Positions 53,181 to 64,000 of a stretch of DNA of 64,000 nt are shown here, one piece after another. Source of the DNA: Gelidibacter algens (GTDB taxonomy: Bacteria; Bacteroidota; Bacteroidia; Flavobacteriales; Flavobacteriaceae); NCBI RefSeq assembly GCF_001678675.1, contig NZ_LZRN01000011.1:1-64000 (forward strand), given 5' to 3'. Position numbers and translations under genes: made by a program. The notes under the pieces are model-generated. The model did no database searches and was not told the origin of the DNA. It saw nothing but the letters and a program-made list of their open reading frames with translations. Each line of letters opens with the position of its first letter. The first letter of the stretch is position 1.

Positions 53181-54068
53181 TTAACTAAGTTTTTTGATAC
53201 GGTTAAAATCTTCCTCAGAATGGAAAGGAATACTGATGGTGCCTTTACCGTTCTTGCTCACTTTAACGCTAATTTTTTGTCCAAAGTATTCTGAAAACTC
53301 TTTTACGCTATTCTTAACAAAATTTGGTAGTTCTGGTTTTGCGGTAACTTTGGCTTCACTAATGTTGTGGTAATTTTTAACTAAAGACTCCGTATCTCTA
53401 ACAGACAATTTATCTGAAAGGATTTTTTCATAAATATCAAGTTGGTGGGATTGGTCTTCAATATTGATAATGGCACGGCCGTGACCCATTGAGAGAAAGC
53501 CGTCGCGCATGCCCGTTTGAATAATGGGGTCAAGCTTTAAAAGACGCAGGTAGTTGGCTATGGTAGATCGTTTTTTGCCAACGCGCTCACTCATTTGTTC
53601 TTGTGTCAACTGGATTTCGTCAATCAAACGTTGGTAGGATAAGGCTATTTCAATAGGATCTAAATCCTGACGTTGGATGTTTTCAACCAAAGCCATTTCT
53701 AAAGATTCCTGGTCATTAGCAATTCTTATATATGCAGGAATGGTTGGTAATCCTAGAAGTTTGGAAGCTCTAAAACGTCGTTCTCCAGATACCAATTGGT
53801 ACTTGTTAAAGTCTAGTTTTCTTACGGTTATAGGTTGAATGACACCCAATTCCCTAATAGAGGATGCTAATTCTTTGAGTGTTTCTTCATTAAAATTGGT
53901 TCGTGGCTGAAACGGATTGATTTCAATAACCTCTAATTCGAGTTCCACAATATTCCCGATCACTTTATCGGCATTTTTATCCTGCACCGATTTGATGTCG
54001 TTTGATGGATCTTTTAACAGTGCTGATAATCCTCTTCCTAAAGCTTGTTTTTGTGTTGCCTTCGCCAT
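53181..54068 (-). CDS. parB: Chromosome-partitioning protein ParB
   Basis: A 295-residue centromere-binding CTPase. It has the N-terminal ALGRGLSALLK, ParB box INPFQPRTNFNEETLKELASSIRELGVIQPITVRK, the CTP-binding GERRFRASKLLGL (about 95), EIALSYQRLIDE, the HTH in MSERVGKKRSTIANYLRLLKL and a basic C-terminal dimerization domain. ATG 54068 overlaps the last base of parA's stop codon. No obvious parS palindrome (GTTTCACGTGAAAC type) was found in this window. Confidence 0.96.
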   Translation of the reverse strand: MAKATQKQALGRGLSALLKDPSNDIKSVQDKNADKVIGNIVELELEVIEINPFQPRTNFNEETLKELASSIRELGVIQPITVRKLDFNKYQLVSGERRFRASKLLGLPTIPAYIRIANDQESLEMALVENIQRQDLDPIEIALSYQRLIDEIQLTQEQMSERVGKKRSTIANYLRLLKLDPIIQTGMRDGFLSMGHGRAIINIEDQSHQLDIYEKILSDKLSVRDTESLVKNYHNISEAKVTAKPELPNFVKNSVKEFSEYFGQKISVKVSKNGKGTISIPFHSEEDFNRIKKLS

Positions 54069-54832
54069 TAACCGTTCTTTTTAATAATTTCCTTCGCTAA
54101 ACTTAAATAATTGGTGGCACCTTTACTGCTCACGTCATAATTAATGATGCTCTCGCCAAAACTTGGTGCTTCTCCCAATCGCACATTTCGCTGAATGATG
54201 GTATCAAAAACCATTTCACTAAAATGCTTTTGCACTTCTTCAACCACTTGGTTTGACAGTCTTAAACGCGCGTCATACATGGTCAATAACATGCCCTCAA
54301 TATCTAAATGCTCATTATGTATGCGTTGCACACTTTTAATGGTGTTCAGTAATTTACCTAAACCTTCCAAAGCAAAATATTCACATTGGATAGGAATGAT
54401 AACGGAATCAGCCGCTGTAAGGGCATTTAAGGTCAACAACCCTAAAGACGGTGCGCAGTCAATCAAAATATAGTCATAACTATCTTTGAGATGACGGATT
54501 GCTTTTTTGAGCATGTATTCACGTTCATCCTTATCAACCAATTCAATCTCAATGGCGACCAAATCAATGTGCGCCGGAATGATATCTACATTTGGTGCAT
54601 TTGTGGCAATAATACAGTCTTCTGCCGCAGCGGAATGTTCAATAAGTTGATAAGAACCAACTTCTACACTATCTACATTAATGCCTAAGCCTGATGACGC
54701 ATTGGCCTGTGGATCAGCATCTATTAATAATACTTTTTTTTCTAAAGCACCTAAGGAAGCGGCTAAATTTACTGACGTTGTCGTTTTACCAACGCCTCCT
54801 TTTTGATTGGCTATTGCAATGATTTTACCCAT
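54068..54832 (-). CDS. parA: Chromosome-partitioning ATPase ParA (Soj)
   Basis: A 254-residue deviant-Walker ATPase that segregates the origin with ParB. The motif KGGVGKTTTSVNLAASLGAL (residues 11-30) includes the signature Lys, then IDADPQANASSGLG (about 39) and YILIDCAPSLGLLTLNALTAADSVIIPI (about 120). It is the first gene of the unit parA-parB-DUF5683-dapB, with 1-base overlap to parB. No promoter box with good spacing was found upstream. Confidence 0.97.
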   Translation of the reverse strand: MGKIIAIANQKGGVGKTTTSVNLAASLGALEKKVLLIDADPQANASSGLGINVDSVEVGSYQLIEHSAAAEDCIIATNAPNVDIIPAHIDLVAIEIELVDKDEREYMLKKAIRHLKDSYDYILIDCAPSLGLLTLNALTAADSVIIPIQCEYFALEGLGKLLNTIKSVQRIHNEHLDIEGMLLTMYDARLRLSNQVVEEVQKHFSEMVFDTIIQRNVRLGEAPSFGESIINYDVSSKGATNYLSLAKEIIKKNG

Positions 54833-55080
54833 TAAATGATCTGGTTTTAGTCGTGGTAAAAATACAATTATTTGCGAGTTTAAAAAATGTTACTTGTTAA
54901 TAAATGGTTTAAGCAAACATGGTAAAACGGACCTAACTAATTTGATTTTCTATCCTTCTGGTCAGATGTTTAACGACTGCTTTTAATGATTGAGGCTTAA
55001 TTGCAAGCTCAAGAAGCGTACTTTAAGAAAGGAAAAACGATTGGGTCTCACCTCTATTACGGACTTATATAACGAAAAAA

Positions 55081-55100
55081 GCAGTTTCGAAAGAAACTGC
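55081..55100 (-). terminator. Terminator after the M16 protease gene
   Basis: An 8-bp perfect stem (GCAGTTTC / GAAACTGC) with a GAAA loop. On the minus strand it is followed by T6 and lies 27 bases past the stop codon at 55127. Confidence 0.8.
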
Positions 55101-55126
55101 TCTTAATAGGACTGATGTTTTTAGAT

Positions 55127-57985
55127 TTACTTTTCAGGATTCTGAATTCCGATAATATAGCCCTGCGTTAAATACTTTTTGGCCACATTATGGAGGTCTT
55201 CTTTTGTCAAATTAGCAACAGACTTTTCATAATCCAACATTTTCTTAGCATCCATGCCTTGATAATCTGCATTTTTAAGCGTTCTTAACCAGAAGCGATT
55301 ATCTTTTAAATCTTCTTTATAATCTAAAAGTTGCGCTTCTTTAATTTTGGCTAAATCTTGATCTGTAGGACCATTTTTGACCAATTTGTCAACTTCAGCT
55401 AAGGTTGCAGCAGTTAGTTTATCAACATTTTCTGGTCCGCAAGGGAAACTGATGTTAAAACTGTACCAGCCATAAGGCATTTTATTGATGTTGCCACGTG
55501 CACCAACGCCATAAACGCCACCTTCTTCTTCCCTAAGTTTTTCAATGAGTTTGATAGAAAGCACTTCGCCCAAACTTTGAAGGGCATAATCCTCTTTTTC
55601 AGTATATTCTGTTGGTCCATGGTAGGTCATGCGCACCATACTTTTTTGGTCCTTGCCAACTTCTACTATTTTTTCGTGCTGTCCTGTCAATGGGCGGAAA
55701 TCATCCACTTTGTATGTTTCTTTCGCTGTTGTAGACGGTAAATTGGCTAAATACTTCTCACTGTATTCCGCCAATTTCTTTTCATCAATGTTACCTACAA
55801 AGTAGAAGTGAAAATCGCCGGCATCAGCAAAGCGTTCTTGATATTTTTTGTATGCCAAATCATAATCGGCGTTATCCATATCTTCAGGAGAGGGGAAGCC
55901 TAGATATCTCGGATTGTCGCCATACATAAACTTGCCCATTTCTATTTGGAAGAAAAACTGTGGACTTGACATCATGTTGGTCATAAAGGCCTTTTGTTTT
56001 TCCTTATAGGAGTTGTAGGCGTCTTTGTTTTTGTTCAAGGCTGTAAAATATAAATGGGTCAGTTGGAAGAGTTCTTCCAGATCTTTAGGTGATGCATTCC
56101 CTGACAACCCCTCGCTGTAAGTGCCAATGCTTGGCCTAACATTGACTATTTTACCAGACAGGATCTTGCTCATTTCATTGATGTCAAAATTATTGACACC
56201 AGCTTCACCCAAACCATTATTGGCAAAACTTGTGGCTTTGTAATCTTCATTAGAATACAATGAGGTACCACCAAAGCTAAAGGCATCAAACAATATTTCG
56301 TCATTTTTAAAATCAGTAATTTTGTAAGTAACCTTGGCTCCATTGCTCAACGTTAAAGTGGTGGTGCCCAGCGCATCGTCTTTGTCATAATTGACAATCT
56401 GGCCTGCAGCAGGAACATTGGTCAATAAAGCAGCAGCTACTTCCTTATCTTCATATGGCGTTAATTCAGTGTTTTTTACATTGTCCAAAACAGCTTGTAC
56501 TTCAGCCTCAGTGACTTTTGCAACACCTTCTTTTTCAGGACCTGTTAAAATGATCACCCGGTTATCTTCTTTGATATAATTGGTGATTAAAGAATTGACA
56601 TCCTCTAAAGTGATGTTTGGCATTTCCTCTTTTTGGAAATTGTACTCCCATTCAATGCCTGGCATTGGTTCTTCTTCCAAGAAATTATTGACAAACTCGC
56701 CTACAATTCTTTCCGATTCTGTTTTGTCTTTATCCTTGTATGTTTTTTCCAATCGGGCAAGAATGTCTTTTTTGGCACGCTCCAATTCGCCTTTAAAAAA
56801 TCCGAACTTTTTAACACGCTCGTTTTCTTCCAATAAGGTTTTAAGGGCATTGAGTTGTCCTGTTTCACTGGTCATGGCAAAAGACTGATAAGCTTCCTTG
56901 GTTCTGGCATAAGTGCCGCCATGATAACTAAATCCGAATACGAATGGCGGATTTGGGCTGTTTCTCAATTCATCCAAACGGTTGTTCAGCATTTGCCCAA
57001 ACAACGATTCTACCATGGAATGCTTATAGTCAGCAATTGTAAGATCTGGCGTGGCGGTTTCATAATCCTTAAACAGCACCTGAACCTGAGACATGGAAGC
57101 CTCTTTATCTGTTTCAATAGCGATAAAAGTTTCTTTGTGGTTTGGCATGTCAAAAACCTCACGCTTTTTAGGATTTTTTGCTACGGGAATACTGCCAAAA
57201 TGAGATTTTATTTTGGCTTCCAAGGTATTGACATCCAAATCGCCAACAGCCATTACCGCCATCAAATCAGGTCTGTACCAATCCTTATAAAAGCGTCTTA
57301 AGCTCTCATGATCAAAAGTTTCAAGATTCTCTTTGGTACCAATTGGTAATCTATCGGCATATTTGGAGCCATAGAGTAATTTTGGCAGATAGTTTTGGCG
57401 CATACGCTCATCAGCACCTTTTCCCAAACGGTATTCTTCTAGAACTACACCGCGCTCACTGTCAATTTGTTCACTGGTCAGGAGGGCATTGTGCGCCCAA
57501 TCTTCAATGATCTGAAACCCTTTCTCCAATTTTTCGGGATCATCACTTGGTATCGGAAGGATATAAACGGTTTCATCAAAACTGGTATAGGCATTTAAAT
57601 GTGCGCCAAATTTTACACCAATACTTTGTAGATAGTCTACCAATTCATTTTTTTCAAAATTTTTGGTGCCATTAAAATTCATGTGTTCCATAAAGTGGGC
57701 TAAACCCAATTGCTCTTCATCTTCTAAGATAGATCCTGCATTGACCACCAAGCGCAATTCTACTTTATTTTCAGGTTTCCCGTTGTTTTGAATGTAATAG
57801 GTGAGACCGTTCTCAAGTTTGCCCATTTTTACTTCGGGGTTAAAAGGAATTTTTTCACTGGAGACGTTCTTGGTCGCTGTTTCTTTTTGTTTGACCGCTT
57901 TAGTTTGTTGGGCAAAACCTGCAACGGAAGTCATGAAAGAAACTGTCATAACAAGGCCTGCAAGTTTAAGGGATTTTAGCATCAT
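55127..57985 (-). CDS. Exported M16 (pitrilysin/insulinase-type) metalloprotease
   Basis: A 952-residue two-part M16 protease. A signal peptide (KLAGLVMTVSFMTSVAGFAQQ) precedes the catalytic N-terminal half with inverted zinc motif LAHFMEHMNFNGT (HxxEH, about residue 84) and the downstream Glu in GVVLEEYRLG (about 160). The second half (about 500-950) lacks an HxxEH and ends NPEK, as is usual for the inactive partner repeat. The chamber probably degrades peptides in the periplasm. The start could be either of the first two Met codons. It is divergent from the SDR gene and a second M16 gene at 59 kb. Confidence 0.94.
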   Translation of the reverse strand: MMLKSLKLAGLVMTVSFMTSVAGFAQQTKAVKQKETATKNVSSEKIPFNPEVKMGKLENGLTYYIQNNGKPENKVELRLVVNAGSILEDEEQLGLAHFMEHMNFNGTKNFEKNELVDYLQSIGVKFGAHLNAYTSFDETVYILPIPSDDPEKLEKGFQIIEDWAHNALLTSEQIDSERGVVLEEYRLGKGADERMRQNYLPKLLYGSKYADRLPIGTKENLETFDHESLRRFYKDWYRPDLMAVMAVGDLDVNTLEAKIKSHFGSIPVAKNPKKREVFDMPNHKETFIAIETDKEASMSQVQVLFKDYETATPDLTIADYKHSMVESLFGQMLNNRLDELRNSPNPPFVFGFSYHGGTYARTKEAYQSFAMTSETGQLNALKTLLEENERVKKFGFFKGELERAKKDILARLEKTYKDKDKTESERIVGEFVNNFLEEEPMPGIEWEYNFQKEEMPNITLEDVNSLITNYIKEDNRVIILTGPEKEGVAKVTEAEVQAVLDNVKNTELTPYEDKEVAAALLTNVPAAGQIVNYDKDDALGTTTLTLSNGAKVTYKITDFKNDEILFDAFSFGGTSLYSNEDYKATSFANNGLGEAGVNNFDINEMSKILSGKIVNVRPSIGTYSEGLSGNASPKDLEELFQLTHLYFTALNKNKDAYNSYKEKQKAFMTNMMSSPQFFFQIEMGKFMYGDNPRYLGFPSPEDMDNADYDLAYKKYQERFADAGDFHFYFVGNIDEKKLAEYSEKYLANLPSTTAKETYKVDDFRPLTGQHEKIVEVGKDQKSMVRMTYHGPTEYTEKEDYALQSLGEVLSIKLIEKLREEEGGVYGVGARGNINKMPYGWYSFNISFPCGPENVDKLTAATLAEVDKLVKNGPTDQDLAKIKEAQLLDYKEDLKDNRFWLRTLKNADYQGMDAKKMLDYEKSVANLTKEDLHNVAKKYLTQGYIIGIQNPEK

Positions 57986-58071
57986 AGTTTATGGTTTTTA
58001 AATGAATGAAATTTCTGACGTTAAATATAACTAAAATTTTAGTTGGGCAAAATTTTTATTTTTATAAAGTG

Positions 58072-58956
58072 TTAATTGGTAGACTTTTTAGCTCTAATCA
58101 TCGCTTCCAGTTGATCCCACATTTCCTCTGGGATCTCTTCCAATAAATTAAATTGGCCTGCACCTTTAAGCCATTCGCCACCATCAATAGTAATTACTTC
58201 ACCATTGACATAAGCTGAAAAATCAGAAACCAGATAGGCGGCAAGATTTGCCAATTCCTGATGTTCTCCCACACGGTTTAAAGGCACTTTTTTGGCCATG
58301 TCAAACTTCTCCTTTAAATCTCCGGGCAAGAGTCGGTCCCAAGCACCTTTTGTTGGGAACGGTCCGGGAGCAATGGCATTAAAACGCATCCCGTATTTTG
58401 CCCATTCCACAGCAAGACTGCGGGTCATGGCCAGTACGCCAGCTTTTGCTGTAGCACTAGGCACAACATAAGCTGATCCTGTCCATGCATAAGTGGTGAC
58501 AATATTTAAAACAGAAGTATTGGTTTGCTTAGTATCGATCCAATGTTTCCCAAACGCTAGCGTACAGTTTTTGGTCCCTTTTAGGACAATGTCAATAATG
58601 GTGTCAAAGGCATTGGCAGAAAGTCGCTCTGTTGGCGAAATGAAATTTCCCGCAGCGTTATTAAGCAAAACGTCCACTTTCCCAAATTTATCCACAGCGC
58701 CTTTTAACATGGCTTCAACCTCGTCATAATTACGGACATCGCATTGAAGGGGCAGACAAGTGCCGTTGGTCTCCTGTTCCAGCTCGTTGGCTGTTGCTTT
58801 TAGTTTATCAAGGTTGCGGGAGGTGATGGCCACATTGGCGCCCAACTCCATAAAATATTTGGACATGGCTTTTCCTAAGCCGCTGCCGCCACCAGTTACG
58901 ACTATTGTTTTTCCTTTTAGTGCTCCATCTCTGAGCATTTTTTGAGTATACATCAT
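58072..58956 (-). CDS. 2,4-dienoyl-CoA reductase-like SDR family protein
   Basis: A 294-residue short-chain dehydrogenase. The NADP loop is VVTGGGSGLGKAMSKYF (about 21), NNAAGNF is at about 99, and the segment AYVVPSATAKAGVLAMTRSLAVEWAKYGMRFNAIAPGPFPTKGAW (about 163-207) closely matches mitochondrial/peroxisomal-type 2,4-dienoyl-CoA reductases, where the usual YxxxK is replaced by a spaced Tyr and Lys. It likely reduces a dienoyl-CoA during beta-oxidation of unsaturated fatty acids; substrate inferred. The M1/M2 choice (58956 or 58953) is open. Confidence 0.9.
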   Translation of the reverse strand: MMYTQKMLRDGALKGKTIVVTGGGSGLGKAMSKYFMELGANVAITSRNLDKLKATANELEQETNGTCLPLQCDVRNYDEVEAMLKGAVDKFGKVDVLLNNAAGNFISPTERLSANAFDTIIDIVLKGTKNCTLAFGKHWIDTKQTNTSVLNIVTTYAWTGSAYVVPSATAKAGVLAMTRSLAVEWAKYGMRFNAIAPGPFPTKGAWDRLLPGDLKEKFDMAKKVPLNRVGEHQELANLAAYLVSDFSAYVNGEVITIDGGEWLKGAGQFNLLEEIPEEMWDQLEAMIRAKKSTN

Positions 58957-59173
58957 GCTGTTTTTTTATAAAAATTGAATTTAAAATTACGGATAAAATT
59001 TACGATTGTCCTTTTATACAATCAAATTATTCTTAATTAGTACAAGGTTCTGATTGAAAGCTTTAATGACATCAAACATTTTGTCTCAAAAAAATTCCTA
59101 CAAATTTTTATGAGTCGTAAAACCAACTTATTTTTTTGTTATATATTTAAAGTCAATTAATTATCCATATACA

Positions 59174-61942
59174 ATGAGAAAAAATAATCAATTAATCAGA
59201 GTTGCATTTGCAATGCTCTTGTGTTTTTCGCTGTCCCTCACTGCCGAAGCACAAATCAAAAAAGTAGCCAGCGTAGAAGGTATTACGGAATACAGCTTGG
59301 ACAACGGCTTAAAAGTGCTGTTGTTCCCTGACAATTCTGCCCAAACCATCACCGTCAACATTACCTATTTGGTGGGTTCCCGCCATGAAGGCTATGGCGA
59401 AAAAGGCATGGCGCATTTATTGGAACACATGCTGTTTAAAGGCACGCCAAACCATCCCAATATTCCGGAAGAACTATCATCTCATGGCGCCAGGCCCAAC
59501 GGCACCACCTGGTACGATCGCACCAATTACTTTGAAACATTTAATGCAACGGATGAAAATTTAAATTGGGCTTTAGATTTGGAATCTGACAGAATGGTCA
59601 ATTCCTATATCGCTAAAAAAGACTTGGAATCTGAATTTTCCGTAGTGCGTAATGAGTTTGAAATGGGCGAAAATTCGCCTACAGGTGTCTTAATGGATAA
59701 CGTGATCAGTGCTGCTTTTTTATGGCATAACTATGGTAAATCTACCATTGGTAATCGGTCTGACATTGAGCGTGTGCCTATTGAAAATTTACAGGCATTC
59801 TATAAAAAATATTACCGTCCGGATAACGCCGTCTTAATGGTAACAGGAAAGTTCGATACCGAAAAAACATTGGCGTTAATTGAGAAGAAATTTGGACCGA
59901 TTAAAAATCCAGAAGGCAAATTGAAAGATGTACCCACTATTGAGCCAGAACAAGATGGTGAAAAGCGGGTGACTTTAAGTCGTGTGGGCGATTTGCAAAT
60001 TGTTTCCGCACTTTACCATGTGCCCGCAGGATCTCATGAAGATGCCGCTGCCTTGGCCATTGCTGAACAAGTTTTGACAGATGAGCCTTCCGGCAGATTG
60101 TATCAAACCTTGGTAGATGGTAAAAAAGCATCTAGCGTTTGGTCATTTACGCCGTTTACAAAAGAGCCTTCCTTTTTATATATGAATGTTGATGTGCCTT
60201 CAGATAAGTCATTGGCAGAAGCTGAAAAAACCTTCTTGACTACCTTGGATGGTTTGGCAGCTAACCCGATTACGGAAGCCGAACTGAGTCGGGCAAAAGC
60301 AAATATGTTGAAACAGATGGATCAAACTTTTAGAAATTCATCTTATTTAGGAACATATATGAGCGAATTTATTGGAGCTGGCGATTGGCGATTGGCTTAC
60401 ATCTTTAGAGACCGTATTGAAGAAATGACAGTGGATAAAGTCAATGCCGCTATCAAAAAATACATGATCCCAACCAATAGAACTGTTGGAAACTTTATCC
60501 CAACAAAAAATCCCGTCCGTGTGGGGATCCCTCATACAGAAAATGTTGAAACACTAGTTGCCAATTATAAAGGCAAAGAAGCAATGGATGCCGGTGAGGC
60601 TTTTGATGTGTCTTACGAGAATATCCAAAATAAATTGCAGACGGGGACATTAAGTGACAGTGGAATTGAATATGGACTCATCAAGAAAGATAACCGCGGC
60701 AAAACGGTGAACCTTACGTTCAACTTGCGCACAGGAAACGTGGACCAGTTGATGGATAAAGGACTTGCTGCAAGATATACGGCGAGGATGCTGAACAAGG
60801 GCACCAAAACCAAGTCTAGACAAGATATTGAGGACAAGTTGAGTGCTTTAAAATCTTCTGTATTTTTTAATGGTTCCAACGGAAGGGTTAGTGCCTCTGT
60901 TAACAGTACCGAGGAAAATTTAATGGAAACCTTGGCGCTAATGGGCGATATGTTGAAGAACCCCACTTTTGATGCCACGGAGTTGGAGAAACTCAAAACA
61001 CAGGATCTTGCTAGTCTTGAAGAAAGCAAGTCAGAGCCACAGTCTGTCGTGTCAAGACAAATAGGCTTGTTGAACAACCGTTATAAAAAAGGACATCCTT
61101 TATATAGCAGAACCTTGGAAGAAGAAATTGACGCAATAAAATCTGTTAGTGTTTCCGATTTGAAAGCTTATCATAACAATTTTTATGGGGTCAACAAAAG
61201 TACATCGGTGGTGGCCATTGGCAATATGGATGAGGCAGCTGTGAAAACTTATTTTGACACCACCTATGCCGATTTTAAATCTGATAAACCCTACACTGAA
61301 ATCAGTGACAAATTTCAGAACAGCAGGCCTGCAAATGAAAAGATTTTAACACCAGACAAGAAAAACGCCTTCACCTTAGGTATTTTATCTTTTGAAGGTA
61401 GCCAATATGATGAGGATTACGCTGCCTTGCAAGTGGCTGGAGAAATTTTTGGTGGTGGATTTTTAAATTCCCGTATCGCAGGGCGTTTACGTCAAAAAGA
61501 CGGGGTAAGCTATGGCGCTGGTGGTAATGTTGGTGTGGACAGTAATAAGGATGACAAAAACTCATCCATGTATATTTATGCCATTTATGCACCAGAAAAC
61601 GAAGCGAAAGTGCAGCAAGGTTTCAAAGAAGAGATTGCACGCTATATTTCAGAAGGTATTACTGAAGATGAACTTAACAACGCTGTCAGTGGTTGGGTAC
61701 AGGAACAAAATGTATCGCGAGCCAAGGACGAAGAATTGGCAAGTGTGATCAACACCAACTTGTATTTGGACAGAGATATGATGTTTCAGAAAAACGTTGA
61801 AAATCAAGTCCAAAAATTAACTGTGGCAGATGTCAATGAGGTCATTAAAAAGTATTTTAAGAACTATGACAATTGGACGGTAGTGAATGGTGGCGACTTT
61901 GACAATTTTGAGGTCAAGAAAGACGATAAAAAGATAGATTGA
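59174..61942 (+). CDS. Second exported M16 metalloprotease
   Basis: A 922-residue protein with a signal peptide (VAFAMLLCFSLSLTAEAQ). The catalytic half has GMAHLLEHMLFKGTPN (HxxEH, about residue 78) and the third ligand in SVVRNEFEMGENSP (about 158). A linker precedes the C-terminal inactive half (about 480-922) with its GGFLNSRIAGRLRQKDGVSYG motif. It is not a close duplicate of the gene at 55.1 kb. The two lie on opposite strands with the SDR gene between. A terminator follows. Confidence 0.94.
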   Translation: MRKNNQLIRVAFAMLLCFSLSLTAEAQIKKVASVEGITEYSLDNGLKVLLFPDNSAQTITVNITYLVGSRHEGYGEKGMAHLLEHMLFKGTPNHPNIPEELSSHGARPNGTTWYDRTNYFETFNATDENLNWALDLESDRMVNSYIAKKDLESEFSVVRNEFEMGENSPTGVLMDNVISAAFLWHNYGKSTIGNRSDIERVPIENLQAFYKKYYRPDNAVLMVTGKFDTEKTLALIEKKFGPIKNPEGKLKDVPTIEPEQDGEKRVTLSRVGDLQIVSALYHVPAGSHEDAAALAIAEQVLTDEPSGRLYQTLVDGKKASSVWSFTPFTKEPSFLYMNVDVPSDKSLAEAEKTFLTTLDGLAANPITEAELSRAKANMLKQMDQTFRNSSYLGTYMSEFIGAGDWRLAYIFRDRIEEMTVDKVNAAIKKYMIPTNRTVGNFIPTKNPVRVGIPHTENVETLVANYKGKEAMDAGEAFDVSYENIQNKLQTGTLSDSGIEYGLIKKDNRGKTVNLTFNLRTGNVDQLMDKGLAARYTARMLNKGTKTKSRQDIEDKLSALKSSVFFNGSNGRVSASVNSTEENLMETLALMGDMLKNPTFDATELEKLKTQDLASLEESKSEPQSVVSRQIGLLNNRYKKGHPLYSRTLEEEIDAIKSVSVSDLKAYHNNFYGVNKSTSVVAIGNMDEAAVKTYFDTTYADFKSDKPYTEISDKFQNSRPANEKILTPDKKNAFTLGILSFEGSQYDEDYAALQVAGEIFGGGFLNSRIAGRLRQKDGVSYGAGGNVGVDSNKDDKNSSMYIYAIYAPENEAKVQQGFKEEIARYISEGITEDELNNAVSGWVQEQNVSRAKDEELASVINTNLYLDRDMMFQKNVENQVQKLTVADVNEVIKKYFKNYDNWTVVNGGDFDNFEVKKDDKKID

Positions 61943-61965
61943 TAGTACATCTATAAAAGCAATAC

Positions 61966-62003
61966 CCTGCTCCAACTTTTTTTGACCTTGGAGCAGGTTT
62001 TTT
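61966..62003 (+). terminator. Intrinsic terminator after the second M16 gene
   Basis: A 10-bp perfect stem (CCTGCTCCAA / TTGGAGCAGG) with a 12-base loop followed by T6, 24 bases past the stop codon. Confidence 0.88.
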
Positions 62004-62149
62004 GTTTTTTGAAATATAGTTTTATTAATTTCATAAAAATTAGGGCGTTTTGAAATAGTTGTCTATTAGCGTTTTATACCACATCTGTAGCTGTTGTCTG
62101 CCTTCTTAAATAACTAAAATTAGATGCTCTAATAACTATTTAAATTTTG

Positions 62150-62157
62150 TAAATTTG
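62150..62157 (+). promoter_or_regulatory. Candidate -7 element for pyrG
   Basis: TAAATTTG fits TAnnTTTG, 21 bases upstream of the pyrG ATG. No TTG at the expected -33 distance was identified. Confidence 0.4.
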
Positions 62158-62168
62158 CCTGCGTTTAA

Positions 62169-63818
<1,650 letters not shown>

Positions 63819-63921
63819 TTTTGGTTGCATTTTTGTGCTAACAATTTTTATCAAAAAAAATAATTACCAACTTAAAAAGGACCTTAAGTTTTTGTGAACC
63901 GTCGGTCTGAACACAAAATAA

Positions 63922-64000
63922 ATGGAAGAAAAAAAATTTGACATTAATTCTATTATAGGATTCGTTCTTATTTTCGGAATATTGTTGTTCATGCTTTGGC
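63922..64000 (+). CDS. yidC: Membrane protein insertase YidC (5' end only)
   Basis: From ATG 63922 the frame reads MEEKKFDINSIIGFVLIFGI and then LLFMLW, the N-terminal transmembrane signal-anchor of Bacteroidota YidC, and runs off the window after 26 codons. The pyrG-yidC neighbourhood supports the call. YidC inserts and folds inner-membrane proteins. Confidence 0.88.
   Translation, partial: MEEKKFDINSIIGFVLIFGILLFMLW

Noticed and set aside
54833-55080. Search for a parS site near parAB
   Set aside because: No GTTTCACGTGAAAC-like 16-bp palindrome was seen here or in the neighbouring genes by eye.
55127-61942. The two M16 proteases as a recent duplication
   Set aside because: Apart from the family motifs (HxxEH, linker, inactive half), their sequences differ throughout, so they are ancient paralogues at most.
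63869-63893. Hairpin between pyrG and yidC (AACTTAA / TTAAGTT)
   Set aside because: Only a 7-bp AT stem and a short T run; too weak to call a terminator, and read-through into yidC is likely.

Overview
The window reads as chromosomal DNA of a marine-type Flavobacteriaceae (Bacteroidota); genus cannot be fixed from sequence alone. Support: low GC, a gldI gliding-motility isomerase, OstA-like and DUF3810/DUF5683/DUF6122/DUF6503 families, a 513-residue signal peptidase I, weak Shine-Dalgarno signals, and many TAnnTTTG-type -7 promoter elements. No rRNA, tRNA, CRISPR, prophage or insertion sequence was seen.

Layout. 1-13.9 kb is a minus-strand run: SpoT/RelA, a Fur-family repressor, purA, OstA-like LPS-transport protein, class III aminotransferase, TPR protein, two tandem DUF368 (PopT-type) transporters, aroE and a DUF349 protein. 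14.0-18.2 kb is a plus-strand block: a radical SAM protein with its DUF4130 partner, an LpxR-like outer-membrane protein and a frameshifted gene of unknown function. 18.3-22.8 kb is a minus-strand accessory stretch of small secreted, lipoprotein and membrane genes and a GT4 glycosyltransferase. 23-33.5 kb carries M48 protease, TrmH methyltransferase, a DUF6503 lipoprotein, two large amidohydrolase-fold proteins, DUF3810 and PepD. 33.5-37.2 kb holds a cyclophilin-FKBP lipoprotein, gldI, an NrnA-type DHH phosphoesterase, ndk and a cold-shock gene. 37.4-42.3 kb has a penicillin-acylase-family gene, DciA, a lipocalin-like lipoprotein and recF. 42.4-49.0 kb (plus) has a YfgM-like protein, ribH, two small paralogous proteins, mutL, two rhomboids and an endonuclease/exonuclease/phosphatase protein. 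49.2-54.8 kb (minus) is parA-parB-DUF5683-dapB-lepB-wbqC-DUF6122. 55-62 kb has two M16 proteases flanking a DECR-like dehydrogenase, and the window ends in pyrG and the start of yidC.

Two things stand out. First, five otherwise family-typical genes are each broken by a single-base indel (near 17.89, 21.49, 35.44, 39.59 and 44.41 kb). In two, repairing the frame restores an exact overlap with the next gene's start codon (ATGA with gldI, TAATG with mutL). This points to sequencing/assembly indels or very recent mutation; reads must decide. Second, the gaps between genes contain arrays of different sequence families that share an exact 7-bp period (AGTCNNC, GCTTCMA, AATTYCA/TTTGGAA), repeatedly starting at or just after a stop codon. 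That is the least explained structure in the window.

Working together, the genes cover envelope biogenesis (OstA, PopT-like, LpxR-like, LepB, YidC, GT4, M16/M48 proteases, PPIases), nucleotide metabolism (purA, pyrG, ndk, NrnA, SpoT), DNA maintenance (RecF, MutL, ParAB, DciA, radical SAM/DUF4130) and amino-acid/cofactor synthesis (aroE, dapB, ribH).
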